DNA of 64,000 nt from Pacificitalea manganoxidans. Its GTDB lineage: Bacteria; Pseudomonadota; Alphaproteobacteria; Rhodobacterales; Rhodobacteraceae. Position 1 is the stretch's first letter. Every line of letters begins with the position of its first letter. Under the pieces are notes generated by a model, which worked only from the letters and a program-made list of their open reading frames with translations, ran no database searches and was not told where the DNA came from. The DNA is taken from contig NZ_CP021404.1 in assembly GCF_002504165.1 (NCBI RefSeq), positions 1,736,001 through 1,800,000 on the forward strand, in the 5' to 3' direction. Of the stretch, positions 15,911 through 23,761 are shown piece after piece. The position numbers were made by a program, and so were the translations under genes.

Positions 15911-16329
15911 CCCATTATTCCGCTGTCCTGATCATCCCTGCCGATCTGCTCGACAAGGCCAATGCTCTCGGCGCCGCAATGGGACACGGGCCGGAGAGCT
16001 ACTCCGTGCCGCTCTCTGATGGCGAAGGCGTCACGCATTTCGGTGCACGAGCTCGGGTCTTGCCTGCCTTCTCCGCCATGTTGGCGGCGGCAGGGCGCAT
16101 CCCGCAGGAGAACTGGCCTCTCTACGGTCTCGATGCGGCACAGGTTACAGGGGGCGGCTCGGCGGTCGCGGCTCTTGACCTAGCCGCCTACGATCTGACC
16201 GAGGCTGACCGCGACGAGGTCATCACGCAACTGATCTTCGACATTCGAGCGGAGGGTGCAGCTGATCCGCGCGATCATTTCGTAGATGTTTGCGCGGTGA
16301 ACGGGTTGACGCCGCATGATCGAGCTTGA
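15907..16329 (+). CDS. Phage protein of unknown function next to the spike gene
   Basis: The 140-residue protein begins MTHYSAVLIIPADLLDKANA and looks like a compact alpha-beta protein. It is coupled to the spike gene by an ATGA overlap and overlaps the following Z-like gene by 14 bases. No family is recognised. A spike-associated chaperone is possible because of the coupling, but there is no direct evidence. Confidence 0.6.
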   Translation: MTHYSAVLIIPADLLDKANALGAAMGHGPESYSVPLSDGEGVTHFGARARVLPAFSAMLAAAGRIPQENWPLYGLDAAQVTGGGSAVAALDLAAYDLTEADRDEVITQLIFDIRAEGAADPRDHFVDVCAVNGLTPHDRA

Positions 16330-16867
16330 TCTCGATCCCGGCCAGCTGCGCCGCATTGGTGCGGAGTTCGGCGCAAGCGAGCAGGACCTGCGCCGCGCCT
16401 TCGCCCGCGCGCTGTCGCGCACCGCTCGCAGCCTGCGCAGTCAGGCGCGGCAGGCGCTGCGTCAGGGGCTGGGGCTGCGCGCGGCGTCGGTCCTGAAGGC
16501 ACGGCTGAAACTCGACCGGCTGCGTGCCCAGGGCAACCGGATGGGGGCTGCCCAGCTCTGGGTTGGGACCAACGATCTGCGCGCCGACGCGTTCAAGGGT
16601 AAGCCGCGACGCGGCGCGGGCGGGGCACAGGTCGGGGGGCACAGCTGGCCCGCTGGCTTCGTCGCCCGGGGCGCGGGGAGCGGCAAGGTCATGGTGTTCG
16701 AGCGGAGGGGTCGCGCCCGGCTGCCGATCGAGGTCGCCACCGAGCCGGTCCATGAGGAGATGGTCGAGATCCTCGACCGTCAGGTCTTTGCCGAGGCGCG
16801 GCAGCTGGTGATGAAGAACTTCCGAGCCGAGGTGAAAACTCGGACGATCTATAAGGTGGGCCGATGA
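16316..16867 (+). CDS. Minor tail protein (lambda gpZ-like)
   Basis: The 183-residue protein matches the Minor_tail_Z pattern: a helical N-terminus rich in Arg (ALSRTARSLRSQARQALRQG), then LWVGTNDLRADAFKGKPRR, and a C-terminal helix (MVEILDRQVFAEARQLVMKN). Z-type proteins sit at the head-proximal tail end and help DNA pass or position correctly. Gene order (before a U-like and the V gene) agrees with tail-completion genes. It overlaps its successor by ATGA. Confidence 0.75.
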   Translation: MIELDLDPGQLRRIGAEFGASEQDLRRAFARALSRTARSLRSQARQALRQGLGLRAASVLKARLKLDRLRAQGNRMGAAQLWVGTNDLRADAFKGKPRRGAGGAQVGGHSWPAGFVARGAGSGKVMVFERRGRARLPIEVATEPVHEEMVEILDRQVFAEARQLVMKNFRAEVKTRTIYKVGR

Positions 16868-17409
16868 ACGCCGAGACCGAGGTCGCGCTCGACACGCTGC
16901 ATCAGGCGATCCTCGACCACATCGCCGCGGCCTACCCGGCACTGGCCACCGTAAGCGACTATCCCGAGGAGCGCCGGCACCTGCCGCTGCCCGCTTGTCT
17001 GGTGGAACTGGCGGAGATGGACGGCGTGCCGGACCTCGACCCCGGCACCGGGCAGCTAGCGGTGATGACCCGCTGGGAAGCACGCCTGATCATCGGCTGG
17101 CGCACTGCCAGTGCCGCACGCGAGATCCGCAGGCTGGCGGGCGCGCTGGGTGTCACCATCCATCAGCAGCGCTGGGGCCTGCCGGTCGGCCCGGCAGAGG
17201 TGCTGGGCATGACGCCCGACGCCTTCGAGCCGCAGCTCGACCAGTTCGTTGTCTGGCGCGTCGACTGGCAGCAGGTCGTGCATCTGGGCGAAAGCGTCTG
17301 GACCCCGGATGGGAGCCTGGTCCCGAGCGAGATCCTCTACAGCACAGCGCCAGAGATCGGCCCGGTGCATGAGGAGGCCTATGCGCCGATCGATGAGGTC
17401 GCGCCGTGA
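16864..17409 (+). CDS. Tail terminator/completion protein candidate (U-position)
   Basis: The 181-residue protein starts with an amphipathic helix (VALDTLHQAILDHIAAAYPA) and then has alternating strands with a central basic helix (ASAAREIRRLAGALG), a layout seen in tail terminator proteins. Its place between the Z-like and V-like genes is that of gpU/gpS-type proteins. No sequence signature was recognised, so the role is inferred. It overlaps both neighbours by four bases. Confidence 0.55.
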   Translation: MNAETEVALDTLHQAILDHIAAAYPALATVSDYPEERRHLPLPACLVELAEMDGVPDLDPGTGQLAVMTRWEARLIIGWRTASAAREIRRLAGALGVTIHQQRWGLPVGPAEVLGMTPDAFEPQLDQFVVWRVDWQQVVHLGESVWTPDGSLVPSEILYSTAPEIGPVHEEAYAPIDEVAP

Positions 17410-17831
17410 GTTGGAGCGCCGGAGAGCAGGCGCGCCGCCTGCACGGGCTGGTGCGGATCGGCCGGGTGACAGCCGTCGATCCCGGTCGGGCGCGCGCCCG
17501 CGTTAGCCTCGGCGGCGCAGCAGAGACCGCCTGGTTGCCTTGGACCGGTGGCCGGGCGGGCGGTATTCGGGAATGGGCGCCAGTAACTGTGGGCGAGCAG
17601 GTGGTGGTGCTTTCGCCCGGCGGCGAGACGGGGCAGGGCGTGATTGCCGGATCGCTCTTCAGCGCCGCCCATGCCGCCCCTTCAAACGATGGCGCCGCGC
17701 ATCGGCTGGAGCTGGGCGGCTCCTCGATCACCATGACCGGCGATGCCATCACGCTGGAAAGCAATGGCTCCACCCTCACGCTCGACGCGGCAGGCATCCG
17801 CCTCAATGGCGCACGGATCGATCTGAACTGA
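17406..17831 (+). CDS. Baseplate assembly protein V (P2 gpV-like)
   Basis: The 141-residue protein begins with an OB-fold region (VRIGRVTAVDPGRARARVSL) and the P2-V-type WLPWTGGRAGG and GEQVVVLSPGGE, then ends in a beta-helix-like spike stem (SITMTGDAITLESNGSTLTL). gpV trimers form the central membrane-piercing spike of contractile tails. It is about two thirds the length of P2 V, and the tip is supplied by the next gene, a PAAR protein, overlapping at TGATG. Confidence 0.85.
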   Translation: MSWSAGEQARRLHGLVRIGRVTAVDPGRARARVSLGGAAETAWLPWTGGRAGGIREWAPVTVGEQVVVLSPGGETGQGVIAGSLFSAAHAAPSNDGAAHRLELGGSSITMTGDAITLESNGSTLTLDAAGIRLNGARIDLN

Positions 17832-18127
17832 TGCCGGCTGTCGCGCGCATCGGCGATCCCTTCGCCACCGGGCATCCCTGCGACGGCATGAGCACCATCG
17901 CGACTGGCAGCAGCACGGTCTTCGCCAATGGCATCCCCGTCGCGCGGCGCGGCGATGCGTCGGCCAGCCATAACCAGCTAGTGGGCGGGGTCTGTGTGCC
18001 GCACACCGTCGCGATCGCAGGCGGCAGCGGCACGGTCAGCGCCAACGGCATCGCGCTCGCGCGGATGGGGGACGGAATTGACGCGGGGGCGATCAGCGGC
18101 GGCTCGGGGGATGTGTTTGCGGGGTGA
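17831..18127 (+). CDS. PAAR-domain spike-tip protein
   Basis: The 98-residue protein is one PAAR domain: three repeats of the xxGDP/GNG turn type (ARIGDPFATGHPCDG, FANGIPVARRGD, SANGIALARMGD), with His residues placed to bind the tip metal (HPCDG, CVPHTVAI). PAAR proteins sharpen the tip of the gpV spike. The gene directly follows V. After it the tail operon is interrupted by the lipoprotein and kinase/TPR cassette before continuing at W. Confidence 0.88.
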   Translation: MPAVARIGDPFATGHPCDGMSTIATGSSTVFANGIPVARRGDASASHNQLVGGVCVPHTVAIAGGSGTVSANGIALARMGDGIDAGAISGGSGDVFAG

Positions 18128-18173
18128 CGGGCCCAGCCTAGGATATGCCCAAGATAGAAACCTGACAGCGTTC

Positions 18174-18203
18174 TTGACGGTACCAGCTTTTGGGCGGTCT
18201 ACT
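18174..18203 (+). promoter_or_regulatory. Promoter of the lipoprotein gene
   Basis: TTGACG (18174-18179) and TCTACT (18198-18203) are separated by 18 bases and lie 28 bases before the lipoprotein ATG. A private promoter inside a phage late operon is the mark of a moron gene expressed in the lysogen. Confidence 0.5.
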
Positions 18204-18231
18204 GTCAGCGATTTAAGCTGAGGTTGATTGC

Positions 18232-18489
18232 ATGAAAGTTTCTGTTTTAAGCGCTCTCGTAGTGCTCACAGTTGGTGTTGCGGGGTGCACCGGTTCGGAT
18301 GACCCACCATCGTCCGGTGCTGATCGAGAAGAGGAAGGTGAGGGATATCAGTACGGTGAGAGCTACCTCGGACCGGGAGAGCGTATCCCCGACTACAGTA
18401 ACAGAGACAACACAATTGAAGTCCCTCGGCAGTCAGGCGGGCCAAGCTGTAAACGGGTTGAAGGATGCACTCCGCAACTCGTGCACTAA
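18232..18489 (+). CDS. Small lipoprotein (moron, possible lysogenic conversion)
   Basis: The 85-residue protein has a classic lipoprotein signal peptide: MKVS, hydrophobic core LSALVVLTVGV, and lipobox GVAGC with the acylated Cys19. The mature part is short, acidic and Gly/Ser-rich, with two further cysteines near the C-terminus (PSCKRVEGC). GAGG precedes the ATG. Its own promoter, lower GC and place between tail genes point to a cargo gene expressed in the lysogen, possibly at the outer membrane; such lipoproteins often block superinfection, but no homology supports that here. Confidence 0.7.
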   Translation: MKVSVLSALVVLTVGVAGCTGSDDPPSSGADREEEGEGYQYGESYLGPGERIPDYSNRDNTIEVPRQSGGPSCKRVEGCTPQLVH

Positions 18490-18907
18490 AGTGAGGGAGC
18501 GTTGGTAAGGGGGGGCGTCAACGCAGCCTGAGACAGCAGCGCGGCGTTGTTCCCGGCCCTTAGCCGTCGTTCGCGGGAGGCGTAGCGAATGACTGGTCCC
18601 AGCCCTTTCCTGACGTTCTCGCCGGGCGCAGTGAATTCTGATAGGCGCGCCAAAGTAGACGGATGTGTCCTCTATGCGAACCACCGGACCCAAACCAAAC
18701 TTGTTGGACTAACTTGGTGTGAAGAGCGACGTCGAGCCCCCACTTTTTGAACCAAGCAGCCTAATGAGAACATGAAAAAAATTTCGTACTGAGCTGTAAA
18801 CAGCTCTATTAGATGCAGCCCGAAATGGGGAACCTCAGCTGAGTTTAGAATATAAACACTTATCACTGACATTCACGCGCCAATGTCGATCACGCGAAAT
18901 TCAAACG
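18490..18907. other. Non-coding, low-GC stretch with a 16-bp palindrome
   Basis: No gene is supported in these 418 bases. They lie between two convergent units. The palindrome GAGCTGT-AA-ACAGCTC is at 18791-18806. On the minus strand it is followed about ten bases later by seven T residues, so it may be an imperfect terminator for the kinase/TPR operon, or a regulator binding site. Confidence 0.4.
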
Positions 18908-20518
18908 CTACAAATCCAGTGCGCGCTCTACGTCCGAGGTCGACAATGGTGCGAAATCTAAGAGAAGTTCCGCTGACGACATTTCATCCGTGGCAAATTC
19001 TTCTCTCATAAGGGCAACCTCCCGCGGAAGCTGCCTATTTCGTTTATTCATGATCTTCTCCGCCTTGTTAATCTCCTGCAGAACAACAGGCTGCACGTGA
19101 GGGTCGATGCGGCATAACTCCCGGGCGAGGAAAGCATAAGCCCTCAGGTAAAGGTCAGCACGTCGGCTCTCAACCGCGCGATCCATCGCCTTTTGGTATT
19201 CGGACGCGCCCTGGTCGGCTTTACCCTCCCTGAAGAGAATTAGACCTCTTGTTGCCATGTTCGCTATATCATTCTTGTCTTCTGAAGTTTGCCGAGCTCT
19301 CTCGGCAAATTTCTTCGCTGAAGGAATATCTCCCTGATAGGCGTGAAGTACGGATAAGTTATTTAGCAAAGCAGAGTTGCCAGGGTTGCTCGCAAGGCCT
19401 CTTTGGGCCAAAGCTATCCCTCGAATAGGCGTATTCATTCTCGCTGTAGACAAGAAGGATCCAAAAATCGCAGGCCTCACACTGAAGGGCTCCAGCTCCT
19501 GCCATTCCTCACACGCATCAAGCGCACTTCGTAACTCGCCCTTCCAGTAACAGCTAAGGGCTCGCGCCTCGGTCGCCCCAGAAATATCCGGCAGCACATC
19601 CTCCCTCGAAAAGTCTCGAGTACGCTCAGCAAGAAATTCCACTTGCGCAGCCGCATTCTCCGTAGGATTGCCTGCCGCCAATTTTATTTTCTTCAACGCG
19701 GCTCGCCGTCCGCCGGCTTCAAATTCTAGAGTCGCGAGTTCTGCCGCCAGCTCTGACCGGTCCAACACCGACAATGCCTTGTCCTCAGCGAGCGTCTTTG
19801 ACTGCCTCCATTGTGTAATCGGCCTCCCACAGATGCTTGAGATTGCCAACTCGGCGGACTTTAACCAAGGATCCGTTTGATGTCTCGGGGATCTTTGCAG
19901 CAAAGCAAGCGCTTGATCTGGTTTGTCAATGTGGCAGTAGAAACGCGCAGCAGAGCGCAAGACATATCGGCTATTCGGAGCAAGCGCTGCGGCGCGTTTC
20001 AAAAGCACTCGGCTCTTTTCACCCTGCCCAAGATTGGTGTGGAGCAAAGCCGTTTCTGCTAATAGCAACCCATCTCGCGGATTTAGGCGTAGAAGTATCT
20101 TCCTCTTGCGAATGTCCTCCCTGATGGTCGCCGCTTGATGTGCGAAACCGTCCGAGGTATCGTGAACTGCTCCATCGAGAATGTTATTTGCAAGGGCCCG
20201 CATAAGGGGCCCGCTTTCTTCGTCAGACGCAACTTGAAACGCTGCATTCTGGACGTCCCTGTCGAGCTCGCGACCTGCTATGAATGCTATGGCTAAAAGC
20301 TCTTCTCCAGCCTGTGGCTCACCGCTCAGCCTCCATGCCCTTCGGCAGTTCTCCAGAGAGGTTTCTATCGATTTCTCATTCTCAGCACGAGAAATTTTCC
20401 AAGTTTTTGAAAGCACTGTTGACCCGGGCCTATCGAACATACCTTGGGTTCGGGCCCTTGAAATCGATATCCACCGTGGGAGAACGTGTCGATCGTCCAG
20501 CTCACCATTTTCGATCAC
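18908..20518 (-). CDS. TPR-repeat protein paired with a protein kinase
   Basis: The 536-residue soluble protein is helical throughout and contains TPR-like helix pairs in two blocks, for example ALLHTNLGQGEKSRVLLKRA near residue 165 and LNNLSVLHAYQGDIPSAKKF near residue 395. The first 130 residues are not recognised. No enzymatic motif was seen. It overlaps the kinase gene by four bases (ATGA), so the two are made together. TPR proteins usually serve as binding platforms, so it may be the substrate, sensor or effector partner of the kinase. Codon use is less GC-rich than the phage genes on both sides, a sign of transfer. Confidence 0.8.
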   Translation of the reverse strand: MIENGELDDRHVLPRWISISRARTQGMFDRPGSTVLSKTWKISRAENEKSIETSLENCRRAWRLSGEPQAGEELLAIAFIAGRELDRDVQNAAFQVASDEESGPLMRALANNILDGAVHDTSDGFAHQAATIREDIRKRKILLRLNPRDGLLLAETALLHTNLGQGEKSRVLLKRAAALAPNSRYVLRSAARFYCHIDKPDQALALLQRSPRHQTDPWLKSAELAISSICGRPITQWRQSKTLAEDKALSVLDRSELAAELATLEFEAGGRRAALKKIKLAAGNPTENAAAQVEFLAERTRDFSREDVLPDISGATEARALSCYWKGELRSALDACEEWQELEPFSVRPAIFGSFLSTARMNTPIRGIALAQRGLASNPGNSALLNNLSVLHAYQGDIPSAKKFAERARQTSEDKNDIANMATRGLILFREGKADQGASEYQKAMDRAVESRRADLYLRAYAFLARELCRIDPHVQPVVLQEINKAEKIMNKRNRQLPREVALMREEFATDEMSSAELLLDFAPLSTSDVERALDL

Positions 20519-21753
20519 ACCGAACCTACCTTCCGTGCTTTAATCGAGGCAAGCAACGCAAGCCGGTCAAAAATGGAGACAAACCTTTCCAACGAGTAGA
20601 TGCGGCCGCCACCATTTCTGGTAAGCGGATGACCACGGACTGCAGGGTCAGGGTTTGCAAGTTGGCTGGCACACAAGACCAGCTCATCCGCGATCTCACC
20701 TTCGCCAAGCGCTTCCTTGAGTTCGAGGAGCATCTCTGAAAAAACATTCTGAAGTACCGGCAGGATTGTCATGTAGTTTCCTTCCCACCCACCTCCGAAG
20801 AGGTACGGCCAGTTCTCTCGGGAGAGCTTTCTTAGAAAGAGCTGCGTCGCCCCCATTTCAAGTCCGAAGAAAAAAATCATACTTCCTAACATGTAGCAGT
20901 CGCTGCTCATACGGCGCTGAAAAGCATCTTTGTTCACGAAGTTGTAAAGAATCTCTAAGGGGGCGTACGATCGGTCCCCCGTGAAGACCTCGTCGTCAAA
21001 CGGCCCGGGATGGTCTTCACAAACTGAGCGCCCGAGGTCGGCAAGTTTGAAACCGGTTTGTTCCCCGAAATTTAGGATGTTGGAAGGCTTAAGGTCCTGA
21101 TGGGTTACTCGCCTTGAATGAAGTTGATTCAGCCCTACTGACGTATGGTGTAGTGCACGTAACCACCATACAAATTTTTGGCCTGCTTGAACGTTCGGTA
21201 GACTACGGCGAACATCACCTTCAGCAAGCTCGAAGATCAGGTATGGGACTACGTCCGCCAAACCTTCGCCAAGACGTTCCTCACCGCTGTCCAAGGCAAC
21301 TACGATCCTGTCCAGACGCGCCCCGGCACACAGATCGAGGATCGACACCTCAAACTGATGCTCAGCAGTAACTCGATGAAGCGCGGCCATCACATGAGCC
21401 TCACGCAAAGGCTCTGTGAGATCGATCGCTTTTAGAAAAGCTTGCTGGCCCTCTTTCTCCACAAGATATGTCTTTGAAAAGTTCCCGCCAGTACCATTGT
21501 ATACCTCTTTTGCGACACCAGTCTTTGGATCCCAACCAATCGCTCGAACGACTTTCCACCCTGACTGCAGGGTCTTGCCTTCCAAACGCCATGCTCCCGC
21601 CACGCCCAGATCGTTCAATAGCTTACTCTCCAAAACCCTTCGCTTGCCACTGTGGCACTTCAGAGCCTTTTTGCGCAAGGTGTAGCGCTCTCGTGAGTGC
21701 GTTGTGTGCGAACCCCGCCCCCTATTCCAATCACAGCGATACCAGGCTGCCAC
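20515..21753 (-). CDS. Hanks-type serine/threonine protein kinase
   Basis: All key kinase elements are present: glycine-rich loop TGGNFSKTYLV (about 88-98), ATP-anchoring Lys108 in AFLKAI, helix-C Glu118, catalytic loop THQDLKPSN (217-225, HQD in place of HRD), metal-binding DLG in KLADLG (DLG for DFG), an APE-like APLE at 264-267, and the helix-F Asp285 in SDCYMLG. No membrane segment is seen. The frame opens at GTG 21753, but the first 50 residues look poor and a start nearer residue 40-50 is likely. The pair with the TPR protein in a tail operon suggests an anti-phage or exclusion system; that is inference. Confidence 0.85.
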   Translation of the reverse strand: MAAWYRCDWNRGRGSHTTHSRERYTLRKKALKCHSGKRRVLESKLLNDLGVAGAWRLEGKTLQSGWKVVRAIGWDPKTGVAKEVYNGTGGNFSKTYLVEKEGQQAFLKAIDLTEPLREAHVMAALHRVTAEHQFEVSILDLCAGARLDRIVVALDSGEERLGEGLADVVPYLIFELAEGDVRRSLPNVQAGQKFVWWLRALHHTSVGLNQLHSRRVTHQDLKPSNILNFGEQTGFKLADLGRSVCEDHPGPFDDEVFTGDRSYAPLEILYNFVNKDAFQRRMSSDCYMLGSMIFFFGLEMGATQLFLRKLSRENWPYLFGGGWEGNYMTILPVLQNVFSEMLLELKEALGEGEIADELVLCASQLANPDPAVRGHPLTRNGGGRIYSLERFVSIFDRLALLASIKARKVGSV

Positions 21754-21943
21754 TTGAACGAAACTAGGCCTCGGCTTCAGATTTCGAAAATTGCGCCGTG
21801 CAAGCGCTTAGGAAGGCGCATTGATCCTCCGCTTCCGGCGCTTGGCGGCTGCCCAGTCGAGGTCCGCTCCCTGCGCATAGCTGGCCTTGGCGCTAAACGC
21901 AGCAAAAGTCCGCTACCCGCCCTTCCTACCCAGGTCCCCCCCC

Positions 21944-21972
21944 AACCCGCCAGAGGACCGCGCTTAGCCGAT
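21944..21972 (+). promoter_or_regulatory. Phage late-module motif, copy 3
   Basis: AACCCGCCAGAGGAC (21944-21958) with CGAT at bases 11-14 after it (21969-21972) stands 30 bases before the W gene. It lies right after the inserted cassette, where the tail operon would need a restart of transcription. Confidence 0.55.
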
Positions 21973-21988
21973 AGGGCACACTGGCCCC

Positions 21989-22327
21989 ATGAACGGCATC
22001 AGCGCACTCACCGGCACCTCGCTTTCGGGCATCGATCACCTGCGGCAGTCGATCCGCGACATCCTGACGACGCCGATCGGCAGCAGGGTGATGCGGCGGG
22101 ACTATGGCTCGCGGCTACCGGCGCTGATTGATGCGCCGATGAATGCCGCGACCTTGCTCGATCTCTATGCGGCCACGGCGGAGGCGCTGAGCACCTGGGA
22201 GCCGCGGCTCGATCTCGAGCAGGTCACCGCCAGCAGCGCGGCCGCGGGCCATGTCGTGCTGTCGCTGAGCGGCACCTATCTGCCTGATGGCCAGGCGATC
22301 ACCCTAGACGGGATCGAGGTGAACTGA
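21989..22327 (+). CDS. Baseplate protein W (gpW/gp25 family)
   Basis: The 112-residue protein shows the gp25/W pattern: GIDHLRQSIRDILTTPIGSR followed by VMRRDYGSRLPALID, the most conserved part of the family. It forms part of the baseplate wedge or sheath initiator that triggers contraction. It begins the second half of the tail operon and overlaps J at its stop (TGATG). Confidence 0.92.
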   Translation: MNGISALTGTSLSGIDHLRQSIRDILTTPIGSRVMRRDYGSRLPALIDAPMNAATLLDLYAATAEALSTWEPRLDLEQVTASSAAAGHVVLSLSGTYLPDGQAITLDGIEVN

Positions 22328-23223
22328 TGGCGGGGTTTACTGCAGTCGACCTGTCGCAGCTGGCCCCACCGGAGGTGGTCGAGCCGCTGGATTATGAGGG
22401 CATCCTGGGGGCAATGGTCAGCGACCTGCGTAATCGCGCGCCGGAGTTCGATGCTCTGGTGGAGAGTGACCCGGCCTTCAAAATCCTCGAGGTGGCAGCC
22501 TATCGCGAGCTGCTGCTGCGCCAGCGGGTCAACGAGGCTGCGCAGGGCGTGATGCTGGCCTATGCCGGTGGCGCGGATCTCGATCAGATCGGTGGGAACT
22601 TCAGCGTGGCGCGGCAGGTTCTTGATCCCGGTGATCCGGCGGCGCTCCCGCCGGTGCCCGCGACCTATGAGAGCGACACCGACTTCCGGCGTCGCATTCA
22701 GCTGTCGCCCGAGGGCTACACGGTGGCGGGCTCTGCCGGCAGCTATGTGTTCCACGCTCTGGGCGCGGATGCGGCGGTGCGCGATGCGCAGGCGGTAAGC
22801 CCGACGCCGGGTGCGGTGACGGTTTACCTGCTGGCGCGGGACGGCGATGGTGCGGCAGGCGTCGATCTGGTCGATGCGGTGCAGGCTGTGCTGTCGGCCG
22901 ATGCGGTGCGCCCCATGACGGACAGTGTGACCGTGCAGTCGGCGGTCATTACCTCCTACGCTGTGACCGCAGCGCTGACGGTCTATCCCGGGCCCGATGC
23001 CGAGGTAGTGCGACAGACGGCGGTGACGGCTGCCGAGACCTATGTCGCCGCGCAGCACCGGATTGGCCATGATGTGACCCTCTCGGGGCTCTATGCGGCG
23101 CTGCACCGTCCCGGCGTGCAGAAGGTCACCCTGACCAGCCCCGCAGCAGATCTGGTGATCGGGGCAGGTGAGGCCGCGTGGTGCAGCGGCGTCACCGTCA
23201 CCTTGGGCGGCACCGATGTCTGA
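22327..23223 (+). CDS. Baseplate protein J (P2 gpJ-like)
   Basis: The 298-residue protein fits Baseplate_J: VEPLDYEGILGAMVSDL, then a helical part with LLLRQRVNEAAQGVMLAYA, and the GADLDQIGGNFSVARQV motif, with the conserved SDTDFRRRIQLSPEGYTVAG. It builds the baseplate periphery with W and I and links fibres to the hub. It overlaps the next gene by eight bases. Confidence 0.92.
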   Translation: MAGFTAVDLSQLAPPEVVEPLDYEGILGAMVSDLRNRAPEFDALVESDPAFKILEVAAYRELLLRQRVNEAAQGVMLAYAGGADLDQIGGNFSVARQVLDPGDPAALPPVPATYESDTDFRRRIQLSPEGYTVAGSAGSYVFHALGADAAVRDAQAVSPTPGAVTVYLLARDGDGAAGVDLVDAVQAVLSADAVRPMTDSVTVQSAVITSYAVTAALTVYPGPDAEVVRQTAVTAAETYVAAQHRIGHDVTLSGLYAALHRPGVQKVTLTSPAADLVIGAGEAAWCSGVTVTLGGTDV

Positions 23224-23761
23224 GCTGCTCCCGCATAATGCCAGTTCAGGCGAACACGCGCTCGACGATACCACCGCCCGGCTGGGCGCGGTGCCCGTGC
23301 CTTTGCGCGATGTCTGGTCAGCGTCTGACTGTCCGGCTCAAGCCCTGCCTTGGCTCGCCTGGGCGCTGTCTGTGGATCTGTGGGAGACCGGGTGGAGCGT
23401 GGAGCAGAAGCGCGGCGCGGTGCGCAGCGCGATCGAGGTGCAGCGCCGCAAGGGCACGATTGGCGCGGTGAAGCAGGCGCTCGAGGCAATCGGTGTCGAT
23501 GCCCGCGTGCTGGAATGGCATCGTCAAGACGATCCCGGTGCTGCCTTCACCTATCAGCTGCTTTTGGAAACCCGCGCCACAGCTATTGGTCTGGGCACGC
23601 TCGATACGTTGATTGCCGCCGTCGATCGGGTCAAATCCCTTCGCTCCCATCTCGACCAAATCCGATTGACCGCCGTCGCCGTGGCCCCGCCGCAAGTCGC
23701 CGTGGTGGGCACCTGCGGCCATGCCATTACCGTGAAATATATCGAGGACAGCGATGCCTGA
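23216..23761 (+). CDS. Tail protein I (P2 gpI-like)
   Basis: The 181-residue protein starts MSELLPHNASSGEHALDDTT and contains the gpI hallmark ALPWLAWALSVDLWETGWS followed by KRGAVRSAIEVQRRKGTIGA. gpI connects the baseplate wedge to the fibre protein. ATG 23216 was chosen because the protein begins directly at the family N-terminus; the frame is open further upstream inside J. It overlaps the fibre gene by eight bases. Confidence 0.9.
   Translation: MSELLPHNASSGEHALDDTTARLGAVPVPLRDVWSASDCPAQALPWLAWALSVDLWETGWSVEQKRGAVRSAIEVQRRKGTIGAVKQALEAIGVDARVLEWHRQDDPGAAFTYQLLLETRATAIGLGTLDTLIAAVDRVKSLRSHLDQIRLTAVAVAPPQVAVVGTCGHAITVKYIEDSDA

Noticed and set aside
18433-18872. Two short minus-strand frames after the lipoprotein gene
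   Set aside because: Short, no start signals, composition not protein-like.
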